A stretch of 15,141 nucleotides of DNA from MGR-bin208 sp043779285 (GTDB lineage Bacteria > Bacteroidota > Bacteroidia > Chitinophagales > Chitinophagaceae): contig JAYWEL010000282.1 of assembly GCA_043779285.1 (NCBI GenBank), forward strand, positions 1 to 15,141, in the 5' to 3' direction. Shown here in pieces: positions 1 through 7,542 of the stretch. The notes under the pieces were generated by a model that did no database searches, was not told the origin of the DNA, and saw only the letters and a program-made list of their open reading frames with translations. Both the position numbers and the translations under genes were made by a program. Position 1 is the first letter of the stretch. Each line of letters opens with the position of its first letter.

Positions 1-9
1 TTGATTTAC

Positions 10-101
10 TAAATAGTCCAACGGACTATGTGTAAATCTTAGATGGTATTATACCGCAGAAAAGCGCATTGGACTATTTACTGTTTATAAGCGGTATTAG
101 T
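10..101. repeat. Phased two-box repeat block upstream of ahcY
   Basis: The boxes GGACTAT and GGTATTA occur twice, at 23-29/45-51 and 71-77/93-99, separated by exactly 15 nt each time, giving a 48-nt period. The 15-nt spacers themselves are not conserved. An inverted copy of the first box (ATAGTCC, 13-19) forms a perfect 7-bp hairpin with the first direct copy over an AAC loop. TAAATAGTCCAA (10-21) is also perfectly inverted at 69-80. A second inverted pair is ATACCGC (51-57) with GCGGTAT (91-97). No ORF covers this stretch. It could be a cluster of regulator sites, the 3' end of a longer repeat array, or structured RNA from the upstream gene. The function is unknown. Confidence 0.6.
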
Positions 102-164
102 TGTTTTAATTCCCGGATTAGATTTAAGATCAAACTGATTTTATACTTTAAGCATGATTTTCTA

Positions 165-195
165 TTGGTATAAAAGCAGTAAAAACTTATCTTTG
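165..195 (+). promoter_or_regulatory. Bacteroidota-type promoter of ahcY
   Basis: A perfect match to the -7 element TAnnTTTG (TATCTTTG, 188-195) lies 20 nt downstream of a TTG at 165-167, matching the primary sigma consensus known for Bacteroidota. Transcription would begin near 200-203. This is downstream of the in-frame ATG at 154 and just upstream of the ATGs at 217 and 226, so it decides the ahcY start. Confidence 0.6.
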
Positions 196-216
196 CCGAC
201 TAAAATTCTAGATAAA

Positions 217-1545
217 ATGTCAACAATGACCAAAAACACAATCGATTTTGACCTGAAAAATAAAGTAGCCGATATCAGTCTTGCTGCTTGGGGACGTAAA
301 GAAATTCGTCTTGCAGAAGCCGAAATGCCCGGATTAATGTCTCTTCGTACCGAATATGGTCCTACTCAACCTTTAAAAGGTGCCCGTATTGCTGGATGTT
401 TACACATGACCATTCAAACGGCAGTTTTAATAGAAACTTTAATTGCTCTTGGTGCTGAAGTAAAATGGAGCTCATGCAATATATTTTCTACACAGGATCA
501 TGCTGCTGCTGCAATTGCGGCTGCTGGTATTGGTGTTTTTGCTTGGAAAGGACAAACGCAGGGAGAATCAGACTGGTGTATTGAGCAAACCTTATTCTTT
601 GGAGCTGCAGACCGTCCATTGAATATGATTTTGGATGACGGTGGTGATTTGACCAATATGGTTTTTGATGTTTACCCTGAATTAATTCAGAACATTAAAG
701 GGCTTTCAGAAGAAACAACAACTGGTGTACACCGCCTTTATGAAAGAATGGAAAAAGGAACTTTACCGATTCCTGCAATAAATATCAATGATTCGGTTAC
801 CAAATCAAAATTCGACAATAAATATGGTTGCAAAGAATCGTTAGTGGATTCTATCCGTCGTGCAACAGATGTGATGATGGCTGGAAAAATAGCGGTTGTT
901 GGTGGTTATGGTGATGTAGGTAAGGGATCTGCAGCTTCTTTGCAAGGTGCCGGTTGCAGGGTCATTGTCACGGAAATTGATCCGATCTGTGCTTTACAGG
1001 CAGCCATGGATGGTTTTGAAGTAAAGCCTATGTTGGAAGCCGTTAAAGAAGCGGATATTGTTGTTACCGCTAGTGGTTGCCGTGATTTGATTACGGAATC
1101 TCATTTCCGCAATATGAAAGACAAAGCAATCGTTTGTAATATCGGGCACTTTGATATAGAAATAGACATGGCTTGGTTGAATACAAATTATGGTCATACA
1201 AAAGATACTATCAAACCACAAGTAGATTTATATAATATTGAAGGAAAAGATGTCATTGTTTTGGCAGAAGGAAGATTAGTAAACCTGGGTTGTGCAACCG
1301 GCCATCCTAGTTTTGTAATGAGTAATTCATTTACAAACCAAACCCTTGCTCAGCTTGAGTTATGGATCAATACAGATAAATATGAAAACAAAGTTTATGT
1401 GTTACCAAAACATTTAGATGAAAAAGTAGCCCGTTTGCATCTTGCAAAAATTGGTGTTGTATTGGAAGAATTAACTACTACTCAATCAGCATATTTGGGT
1501 ATTCCGAAAGAAGGGCCATTCAAACCGGAAATGTACCGATACTAA
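217..1545 (+). CDS. ahcY: Adenosylhomocysteinase (S-adenosyl-L-homocysteine hydrolase)
   Basis: A cytoplasmic NAD-dependent enzyme that reversibly splits S-adenosylhomocysteine into adenosine and homocysteine, relieving product inhibition of methyltransferases. The 442-aa product has the usual length. Visible family marks, numbered from the ATG at 217, are GCLHMTIQT with the active-site His near 63, the DDGGD motif near 140-144, EETTTGVH near 166-173, the NDSVTKSKFDNKYGC block (Lys near 196, Asp near 200, Cys near 205), the NAD-binding loop GYGDVGKG near 230-237, and the near-universal C-terminus KPEMYRY. The frame is open back to an ATG at 154, but a good promoter at 165-195 lies between, so translation should start at 217 or at the ATG at 226 (MTKNTIDF). 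The gene is monocistronic, with its own promoter and a strong hairpin terminator 43 nt after the stop. Function is certain; only the exact start is open. Confidence 0.97.
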   Translation: MSTMTKNTIDFDLKNKVADISLAAWGRKEIRLAEAEMPGLMSLRTEYGPTQPLKGARIAGCLHMTIQTAVLIETLIALGAEVKWSSCNIFSTQDHAAAAIAAAGIGVFAWKGQTQGESDWCIEQTLFFGAADRPLNMILDDGGDLTNMVFDVYPELIQNIKGLSEETTTGVHRLYERMEKGTLPIPAININDSVTKSKFDNKYGCKESLVDSIRRATDVMMAGKIAVVGGYGDVGKGSAASLQGAGCRVIVTEIDPICALQAAMDGFEVKPMLEAVKEADIVVTASGCRDLITESHFRNMKDKAIVCNIGHFDIEIDMAWLNTNYGHTKDTIKPQVDLYNIEGKDVIVLAEGRLVNLGCATGHPSFVMSNSFTNQTLAQLELWINTDKYENKVYVLPKHLDEKVARLHLAKIGVVLEELTTTQSAYLGIPKEGPFKPEMYRY

Positions 1546-1587
1546 TTTTGAAATCCTGAATAAGGATGTATCGAAGCATCAACTTAT

Positions 1588-1622
1588 AAAAAAAGCACTC
1601 CACAAAATTGAGTGCTTTTTTT
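1588..1622. terminator. Rho-independent terminator after ahcY
   Basis: GCACTC and GAGTGC form a 6-bp core stem over a 9-nt loop (1601-1609). It is flanked by a run of seven A on the left (1588-1594) and seven T on the right (1616-1622), which extends the stem to 13 bp. The arrangement is symmetric, so it could act in both directions. It ends the ahcY transcript. Confidence 0.9.
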
Positions 1623-1673
1623 ATACCCGAAAATATTTATACTTATCGTAAAAACACGAAGTTGTTTTACTAA

Positions 1674-1703
1674 TTGTAAATTCAAATAAATAATTTAATT
1701 TTC
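1674..1703 (+). promoter_or_regulatory. Candidate promoter for the 33-aa ORF
   Basis: TTG (1674-1676) is followed after 19 nt by TAATTTTC (1696-1703), a one-base miss (final G to C) from the Bacteroidota -7 element TAnnTTTG. The predicted transcript start, near 1708, would leave a leader of about 16 nt before the ATG at 1724. AT-rich DNA yields such near matches by chance, so this is only a candidate. Confidence 0.35.
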
Positions 1704-1723
1704 CATTCTAAAATATCCAACCT

Positions 1724-1825
1724 ATGAACAAACTCAGGAAGCTAGAGATTAGCCTCGTAATGAATTGGGCCTACATCATCAGTGTATTAGTATTAATGGC
1801 CATTAACAAGATTCAAAAATTTTAA
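1724..1825 (+). CDS. Small single-span membrane peptide, 33 aa, unknown function
   Basis: The ORF starts at ATG and ends at TAA. It encodes MNKLRKLEIS, then a largely hydrophobic stretch (LVMNWAYIISVLVLMAI, residues 11-27), and a short basic tail NKIQKF. A positively charged N-terminus before one hydrophobic span is the shape of a small inner-membrane protein. It lies alone between the ahcY terminator (1588-1622) and a second hairpin terminator (1886-1917), with a weak promoter candidate ending at 1703, so it looks like its own transcription unit of about 210 nt. The family is not recognised. Alternatives are a regulatory RNA with a chance ORF, or a toxic type-I-like peptide. Coding status is plausible but unproven. 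Confidence 0.45.
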   Translation: MNKLRKLEISLVMNWAYIISVLVLMAINKIQKF

Positions 1826-1885
1826 TATTTACTTATTATTCCTTAATTTTATATGAAGGATTAAACCTTGAGCATTTCTTCATTA

Positions 1886-1917
1886 AAAAAGAGTTCAGCA
1901 TTTGTTGAACTCTTTTT
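1886..1917. terminator. Bidirectional Rho-independent terminator
   Basis: GAGTTCA (1891-1897) pairs with TGAACTC (1906-1912), flanked by five A before and five T after. The loop can close further through a G-T wobble and one C-G pair. It lies between the small plus-strand ORF and the minus-strand DoxX-like gene, whose 3' ends converge here, and can serve both. Confidence 0.85.
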
Positions 1918-1984
1918 CATTTTGTGACTACAAAATCTTTTCACAAAATGAATATTAATTTTTAACCCGAACTTGAATTCAAAA

Positions 1985-2362
1985 TCATCGTTCGGCATTA
2001 CTGGCAATATGAATTGCAAAACCAGCTATAGCAGTATCCTTTAACAGATTAACAAATGCTTCATGTTGAACTTCCAAGCTACTCCCATTCAAATAATTTG
2101 GCAAGTGAATAGTAAGAATAAAAATTACTAATAAAAATGCAAGGAAATAGCCTGCATATCGCACTTTCCAGTTGATAATGAATGAAACACCGGCAATGAT
2201 AAAGGCAACACCAACAAGATACACCCAGTAAATGCCTCCCGGTAAATAAGTAGGTACCCAAACTAAAAGGCTTTGCGGTTCTTGAAAATGATAAATACCA
2301 AAAACAATCAAGACAATAGCCAATAATGAAATTGAAATTCGAGATATTAATTTTTGTTTCAT
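1985..2362 (-). CDS. DoxX-like integral membrane protein
   Basis: A 125-aa protein with four predicted membrane spans at about residues 9-25, 46-64, 68-86 and 104-120. The short loops include YHFQEPQSL after span 1 and HLPNYL after span 3, matching the layout of small DoxX-family proteins common in Bacteroidota. DoxX relatives are inner-membrane proteins, some linked to quinone or redox functions, but the substrate of this subgroup is unknown. The ATG at 2362 directly precedes a Lys-rich N-terminus (MKQKLISR). The gene stands alone, divergent from the phosphatase gene (182 nt between start codons) and ending 67 nt from the terminator at 1886-1917. The 2363-2544 gap shows no exact TAnnTTTG box on either strand. 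Confidence 0.75.
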   Translation of the reverse strand: MKQKLISRISISLLAIVLIVFGIYHFQEPQSLLVWVPTYLPGGIYWVYLVGVAFIIAGVSFIINWKVRYAGYFLAFLLVIFILTIHLPNYLNGSSLEVQHEAFVNLLKDTAIAGFAIHIASNAER

Positions 2363-2544
2363 AATGATTTTTTTGATACTATAAGTTACTCAATTAATGG
2401 CTTTAAAAAAAACATTTTCCAAACATCTGTCTAAACCATAGCAATAACCATTTATCGGGATTCAAAATAAAATTGAAAACAACGTATCAAACAACGAAAT
2501 GTCAGAAAAAATCATCCTATCTTAGAATTGCACAAAACTATAAT

Positions 2545-4167
2545 ATGAAAAAGTCATGTACATTTCTTTTGTTCCTTTTGGGGTTTTACTTTGGTCAATC
2601 TCAAATCATTCATAAACCAAAATTGGTAATCGGCATCACGATTGATCAGATGCGTTGGGATTATCTATACCGGTATGAAAACAGATTTGCTTCAAATGGT
2701 GGATTTAAACGCTTATTGAATAAAGGTTTTAGTTGTGAGAATACGTTGATACCATATACCCCTACGGTTACCGCTTCGGGCCATGCCTCCATTTACAGCG
2801 GTTCGATTCCTGCAATTAATGGAATTACCGGAAACTCCTGGTTTGATAATGTAAATCAACAATATGTGTATTGTACAGACGATTCAACAGTTTCGCCTGT
2901 TGGAACAACGAGTGTTGCCGGGAAAATGAGTCCGGTAAATATGTTGTCCAACAGCATTTGTGATGAATTGAAATTGGCAACAAATTTTAGAAGTAAAGTA
3001 ATCGGTATTGCTTTAAAAGATCGGGGCGGCATTTTACCGGCAGGACATAGTGCAGATGCGGCTTACTGGTATGACAGTAAATCTGGCAATTGGATAACAT
3101 CAACGTATTATATGAATGAATTACCTACTTGGGTAACTGCTTTTAATAATGAAAAAAACATTGATAAATATTATCAGAAAGGATGGAGTACAATGTATCC
3201 CAAAGAATCCTATTTGCAAAGTACAAATGATGAAAACGAATATGAGGTAAAAGCTTTAGGGCCAGGCGGATTTCCTTATGACTTAAGACCTTTGGTTGGC
3301 AAAAATTATAATGCAATACTTGCCACACCTTATGGCAATACCTTGACAACGGAATTTGCAAAAAATGCTATTAAAAATGAAAAACTTGGAGCTGATTCGA
3401 TTACTGACTTCTTAGCAATTAGCTATTCATCACCCGATTATGTGGGCCATTCTTTTGGACCAAACTCGATAGAAACAGAAGATACCTATCTGCGCCTTGA
3501 TAAAGAGCTTGGGGAACTTCTCGACTTTTTTGATGCAACGGTGGGCAAGGATCAATATCTTTTATTTTTATCGGCCGATCATGGTGCAGCTCATGTACCT
3601 GCCTTTCTGAAAGACAAAAAAATTCCTGCAGGAAATATCAACATACAGTTTTTGGTAGATACTTTAAATAAACAGCTCAAAGACAAATTTGGAAAAGTCA
3701 ACCTCATCCAGGATATTATTAATTCCCAGGTTGTTATCAACTTGCCTTTGATTGAGGCAAATAATAAAGTAAGAATAGAGGATGTCACTAAAATAATCTT
3801 ACATTATTTGGCTAATGAAAAATCAGTCTACCGTACATTTTTATTGGATGACTTACAAAACACAACACTTAACAGTACTTTAAAATCCATGATTGCTAAC
3901 GGCTATTACCCGGCAAGATCTGGCCATATTCAAATCATTTTCAAACCACAGTGGATTGAAAATTTTGAAAAAGGTGGAACAACACATGCTGTTTGGAATC
4001 CTTATGATGCACATATTCCGTTGATATGGTATGGATGGAATATAAAAAATGGGGCAGTTAACCGGAAAACTTATATGACAGATATTGCACCCACATTAGC
4101 TGCACTTTTAAAAATTCAGGAACCCAACGGATCAATTGGAAACGTAATTACTGAACTTTTGAAATAG
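2545..4167 (+). CDS. PafA-like alkaline phosphatase (secreted)
   Basis: A 540-aa periplasmic phosphomonoesterase of the alkaline phosphatase superfamily, PafA type, expected to release phosphate from organic monoesters using two Zn ions. Residues 1-20 form a signal peptide (MKKSCTFLLFLLGFYFGQSQ). All key elements are visible: metal Asp34 in GITIDQ, nucleophile Thr76 in TVTASGH, Asn97 in ITGNSW, the phosphate-clamping Lys158 and Arg160 in LKDRGG, the Asp/His pair in SPDYVGHSFG, the DHG of LSADHGAAH, and a C-terminal His in GTTHAVWNPYDAHIP. Lys and Arg in place of a third metal mark the PafA monoesterase type. The frame is open back to a TTG at 2473, but the ATG at 2545 starts exactly at the signal peptide and is preferred. 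No terminator is evident before the next gene, 92 nt downstream. Regulation by phosphate is possible but no operator was seen. Confidence 0.9.
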   Translation: MKKSCTFLLFLLGFYFGQSQIIHKPKLVIGITIDQMRWDYLYRYENRFASNGGFKRLLNKGFSCENTLIPYTPTVTASGHASIYSGSIPAINGITGNSWFDNVNQQYVYCTDDSTVSPVGTTSVAGKMSPVNMLSNSICDELKLATNFRSKVIGIALKDRGGILPAGHSADAAYWYDSKSGNWITSTYYMNELPTWVTAFNNEKNIDKYYQKGWSTMYPKESYLQSTNDENEYEVKALGPGGFPYDLRPLVGKNYNAILATPYGNTLTTEFAKNAIKNEKLGADSITDFLAISYSSPDYVGHSFGPNSIETEDTYLRLDKELGELLDFFDATVGKDQYLLFLSADHGAAHVPAFLKDKKIPAGNINIQFLVDTLNKQLKDKFGKVNLIQDIINSQVVINLPLIEANNKVRIEDVTKIILHYLANEKSVYRTFLLDDLQNTTLNSTLKSMIANGYYPARSGHIQIIFKPQWIENFEKGGTTHAVWNPYDAHIPLIWYGWNIKNGAVNRKTYMTDIAPTLAALLKIQEPNGSIGNVITELLK

Positions 4168-4259
4168 AATTTATTTCTTTCTTACCAAAACATATTCTAA
4201 ATTTCACTAACCTTACCTGATTGAAACTGTTTGAATTAACAATCATTAATAAATGTTTT

Positions 4260-5291
4260 ATGAAACACATCAGGTATTTAATCTTGTTAGTAATTTCTAT
4301 CAGCCCAATTTTTATTGATGCACAAAAGAAAAAAGTAGACCGGGAAGACTTTTTTAAAGATGAACGAGTCCTAGAAATGAAATTAACTACAGATATCAGA
4401 CAATTGATAATCGAGAAAAAAAGCCTTAATCCAGTGAATGCAAGCGTTTCTTTAAAATTTCCGGATAGCAGTATCATTAATGAAAAAATTACTATAAAAC
4501 CCCGAGGCATTTTCAGAAAAAATAATTGCGATATGGCATCGTTATTATTTGAATTTAAAAATGAGGAAGCCCCACTCCTTTCTTCCCTTAAAAAATTAAA
4601 AATGGTTGGCGGCTGTGGCAAAACGGCTAGTGATGAGCAATTAGTTTTGAAAGAGTATATTATTTATAAAATGTATAACCTTTTTACAGATATGAGTTTA
4701 AGAGTTCGTTTATTAAAAATAGAATACATTGATAGTGAAAAAAGAAATAAACCTTATACACAATATGGATTTTTAATTGAAGACATAGATGATATGGCCA
4801 AACGCAATAATTGCCAGGAGAAAGAAAATGTTAATTACCATCCAGAACGGACGCAAAGAAAACTTACCACATTAGTTTCTATGTTTCAATATATGATCGG
4901 CAATACTGATTGGTCGATTACCTATTATCATAATATAAAATTAATAGTGCCCAAAGAAGATACCACGAAGCTCCCTTTTGTAATACCTTATGATTTTGAT
5001 GTAACAGGTTTTGTAAATGCAGCGTATGCCGTCCCTGCTGCAGAATTAAATCTTTCCAGTGTAACAGAACGGTTATACCGTGGTTTTCCAAGAACCATTG
5101 CGGAAATTGAAGAAACTGCATCTGTTTTTTTAGAAAAAGAAAAAACAATTTATGCTATGCTTGAGAACTTTCCCCAATTTACAAAATCAAGTAAGAAAGA
5201 AATGAACAATTTCCTTGATGATTTTTTCAACACACTAAAAAATAAAAAACTGTTGCAAAAAGTATTTATAGATAACGCCCGAAGTGGATAA
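4260..5291 (+). CDS. Secreted CotH-kinase-like protein
   Basis: A 343-aa protein with a signal peptide (residues 1-22, ending IFIDAQ). The order of motifs resembles the CotH kinase-like fold: an N-terminal strand-rich part with IKPRGIFR (79-86), KKLKMVGGCG (111-120), a helix carrying LKEYIIYKMYN (130-140), then LKIEYID and YGFLIEDIDD (169-178), a helical segment with YMIGNTDW (211-218), and PFVIPYDFDVTG (239-250), which matches the CotH 'IPWDLD' metal-binding block. Asp216, Asp245 and Asp247 are candidate catalytic or metal residues. CotH kinases phosphorylate extracellular or spore-coat proteins; the substrate here is unknown. The ATG at 4260 is chosen over an upstream in-frame TTG at 4221 because it begins the signal peptide. 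It is 61 nt upstream of the HD-PycTM gene and may be co-transcribed with it. The family call is from recalled motifs and is distant. Confidence 0.6.
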   Translation: MKHIRYLILLVISISPIFIDAQKKKVDREDFFKDERVLEMKLTTDIRQLIIEKKSLNPVNASVSLKFPDSSIINEKITIKPRGIFRKNNCDMASLLFEFKNEEAPLLSSLKKLKMVGGCGKTASDEQLVLKEYIIYKMYNLFTDMSLRVRLLKIEYIDSEKRNKPYTQYGFLIEDIDDMAKRNNCQEKENVNYHPERTQRKLTTLVSMFQYMIGNTDWSITYYHNIKLIVPKEDTTKLPFVIPYDFDVTGFVNAAYAVPAAELNLSSVTERLYRGFPRTIAEIEETASVFLEKEKTIYAMLENFPQFTKSSKKEMNNFLDDFFNTLKNKKLLQKVFIDNARSG

Positions 5292-5352
5292 AAACTATGA
5301 TCAACTATTTATCCAGCAACGATTTTACATAAATAAACATTAACAACCATAG

Positions 5353-6567
5353 ATGAAAATAAATACTGAACTACTTAGAGAAACCGCACTTTTTGTAAAA
5401 CAATACCTACATGAAAACTTAACTGATAAATGTTCATTTCACAATTATGAACATACTGAAAACATTGTACGTTACTGCGATGCTCTCGGGTTGAATATGG
5501 ATTTGGGAAAGCAGGACCTAATGACACTTCATCTTGCTGCGTGGTTCCAGGAAACCGGTTTTTGTTCCAATCCTCAAAACCAAGAAGAAGTTTCCGCAAA
5601 TATTGCCAGAGATTATTTTAAAGAAAAAGGATTAGACGAAGAGACTATAAATACAATTACAGAATGCATCTTGTCTACCCGAAGCCCACAACAGCCCGTT
5701 TCACTTATTGCCCAGGTTCTATGTGATGCCAATATGTATTATCTGGCAGATAAAAATTTTTTATCCAAAATCGAAAAACTTCGACTGGAATTATTGAGTT
5801 TATATAATACCAAATACACGGATGAAGAATGGCTTTTAGAAAATATAAACAAACTGAACAATCATTTTTATTTTACTTCCAGTGCAAGAAAATTATTTGA
5901 AAAAGACAAGGAAAAAATAAAGCAAAAACTGAATGATCAATATAATATTTTACATAAATTTCAGACCGAAATAAATAATCCATTAAATACGGTTCCAAAT
6001 CTAAATGACAACCTGCCTAATCATGAAGGCGACATGAAGTTGGAACGTGGTGTTGAAACACTTTTTAGAATCACTGCCAGACGACACATGGAACTGGCTA
6101 CGATGGCCCATGACAAAGCAAATCTCATTATCAGCATTAATGCAATTATTTTTTCAATTATCCTTTCCGTACTTGTTGTTAAACTAGATGAACACTCGTA
6201 CCTTATTTTTCCAACGTTATCATTGATATTAACCTGTGTTACAACTATCGTAATTGCCATTACAACTACACGTCCAAGGATATTGAAAGACACCAACAAC
6301 CATGATCAGAAACATGCCAATACGCAGGAAAGAAACATTTTATTTTTTGGCCATTTTACCAAAATGTCACTTGATGAATTTGAATTGGCCTTGAAAAAAA
6401 CGTACAATAACAGGGAACTGCTTTATGAAAGTTTATCCAAAGACATTTATTACCAGGGTAAGATATTAGTTTGGAAATATAAATACATCAGCATCTCTTA
6501 TAATGTTTTCCTAATTGGCTTTATCGTTTCCATCATCGCTTTCATTTTGGCTTTTGCATTTCATTAA
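5353..6567 (+). CDS. HD-domain/PycTM (Pycsar effector-type, DUF5706) membrane protein with degenerate HD motif
   Basis: A 404-aa, two-part protein. Residues about 5-190 match the HD phosphohydrolase family: FHNYEHTENIV (His30, His34), LAAWFQETGF (62-70), and LCDANMYYL (Asp125). The doublet that should read His-Asp is Gln66-Glu67 (CAG GAA at 5548-5553), so metal binding and catalysis are doubtful. From about residue 229 the sequence follows the PycTM/DUF5706 pattern: RGVETLFRITARRHMELATM, DKANLIISINAI, NILFFGHF, and ELLYESLSKDIYYQG, with membrane spans near 256-275, 284-303 and 379-403. PycTM domains act as membrane-disrupting effectors in Pycsar anti-phage systems, gated by cCMP or cUMP, but HD-fused forms are widespread in Bacteroidota chromosomes and their role is unsettled. 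No cyclase gene is in the window. The SdiA-regulated-family gene follows after 16 nt. Family assignment is firm; function is not. Confidence 0.85.
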   Translation: MKINTELLRETALFVKQYLHENLTDKCSFHNYEHTENIVRYCDALGLNMDLGKQDLMTLHLAAWFQETGFCSNPQNQEEVSANIARDYFKEKGLDEETINTITECILSTRSPQQPVSLIAQVLCDANMYYLADKNFLSKIEKLRLELLSLYNTKYTDEEWLLENINKLNNHFYFTSSARKLFEKDKEKIKQKLNDQYNILHKFQTEINNPLNTVPNLNDNLPNHEGDMKLERGVETLFRITARRHMELATMAHDKANLIISINAIIFSIILSVLVVKLDEHSYLIFPTLSLILTCVTTIVIAITTTRPRILKDTNNHDQKHANTQERNILFFGHFTKMSLDEFELALKKTYNNRELLYESLSKDIYYQGKILVWKYKYISISYNVFLIGFIVSIIAFILAFAFH

Positions 6568-6583
6568 TCAATACATTTAATCT

Positions 6584-7420
6584 TTGCTTTTGTATACCAA
6601 TTTAAAAAAAATAGCAACCCTTATTTTTGCAACTACTCTTTTATCCAGTTGTATTGATCAACCCCAATCTACAAAAAATATTTATCCTGAAAATCCGGAT
6701 TATCATTTTAATGAACCCGACAACATTTGGGAACTTCCAAATACGTTAAAAGAAATATCCGGCATAACATTATTGAATGATTCAATAATGTTATGCCAAC
6801 AAGATGAAGAAGGCTATTTGTATTTTTATAATCTGAAAAGCAAGCAAGTTGAACAAAAAATCAGATTTGACTCTGATGCCGACTATGAAGATATCACCAT
6901 TGCCGATAATGCTATTTTCATCTTAAGATCAAATGGATGGATCTATGCAATTGGAGACAAAAATAATATAACGGAGCCCGTTATCTATAAGACCGGTTTA
7001 GCACTTAAGAATGATCCGGAAGGAATATGTTTTGACAGTTCAACCAATAGCTTACTTATTGCATGTAAAAATCAAACAGGACTAAAAAATTCCGGCAAAT
7101 ATGACAAAGCTGTTTACGCATTCGACCTTACAACCAATAAGCTTTCAACAGAGCCGGCATTGATATTTTCTCTGAAACATTTTGGACCTTCTGCAATCGC
7201 TATTCATCCTTTAACAAAACATATTTTTATTTTATCCGCTTCAAAAAACAAGGTCATCGAATTCAATTCATCAGGAACGATTCTATTTGAAAATGATTTG
7301 AAGCATCCCCAATTTAAACAACCGGAAGGATTAGCTTTTTCAACAAATGGCGATCTGTATATTTCCAATGAAGGGAAATCAGGCAAAGCCAATATTTTAT
7401 TTTTCCGTAATATGAAATAA
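6584..7420 (+). CDS. SdiA-regulated family (YjiK-like) lipoprotein, TTG start
   Basis: A protein of up to 278 aa with a lipoprotein signal: a basic NLKK, a hydrophobic ATLIFATTLL, then SSC with Cys23 as the likely lipidated residue. The mature part looks like a beta-propeller of the SdiA-regulated/YjiK family: WELPNTLKEISGITLLND, YEDITIADNAIFIL, DPEGICFDSSTNSLLIACK, FGPSAIAIHPLTKHIFILS, and QPEGLAFSTNGDLYISNEG are repeated strand units with the family's 'EGLAF..dG.LYISNEG' signature. No ATG precedes the signal peptide; the start must be TTG at 6584 or 6590 (the latter gives MYTNLKK). It begins 16 nt after the HD-PycTM stop, suggesting co-transcription. Its biochemical role is unknown; it is probably a surface or periplasmic binding protein. 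Confidence 0.75.
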   Translation: MLLYTNLKKIATLIFATTLLSSCIDQPQSTKNIYPENPDYHFNEPDNIWELPNTLKEISGITLLNDSIMLCQQDEEGYLYFYNLKSKQVEQKIRFDSDADYEDITIADNAIFILRSNGWIYAIGDKNNITEPVIYKTGLALKNDPEGICFDSSTNSLLIACKNQTGLKNSGKYDKAVYAFDLTTNKLSTEPALIFSLKHFGPSAIAIHPLTKHIFILSASKNKVIEFNSSGTILFENDLKHPQFKQPEGLAFSTNGDLYISNEGKSGKANILFFRNMK

Positions 7421-7542
7421 TAAAACATCTTTTATTGAAAGGCTATTCGATACTGAATAGATCTGCTATTTCCCATTTAAACATATTTATTTCCACATAT
7501 CAAAAAACAAAATGAAAACCTAACTGATTAGTAACTTGCAGA

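Noticed and set aside
1..216. SAH riboswitch ahead of ahcY
   Set aside because: The structured repeats lie upstream of the likely promoter at 165-195, so they would not be in the ahcY mRNA. The predicted leader is only about 15 nt.
154..216. N-terminal extension of AhcY from the ATG at 154
   Set aside because: The 21 extra residues do not resemble the family, and a good promoter lies inside this stretch.
5353..6567. A complete Pycsar anti-phage system
   Set aside because: Only the PycTM-type effector is present. No nucleotide cyclase gene, phage gene or defence-island neighbour is visible in the window.
7443..7460. Hairpin CTATTC/GAATAG as terminator after the SdiA-regulated-family gene
   Set aside because: It is a short AT-rich 6-bp stem with no T-run after it.
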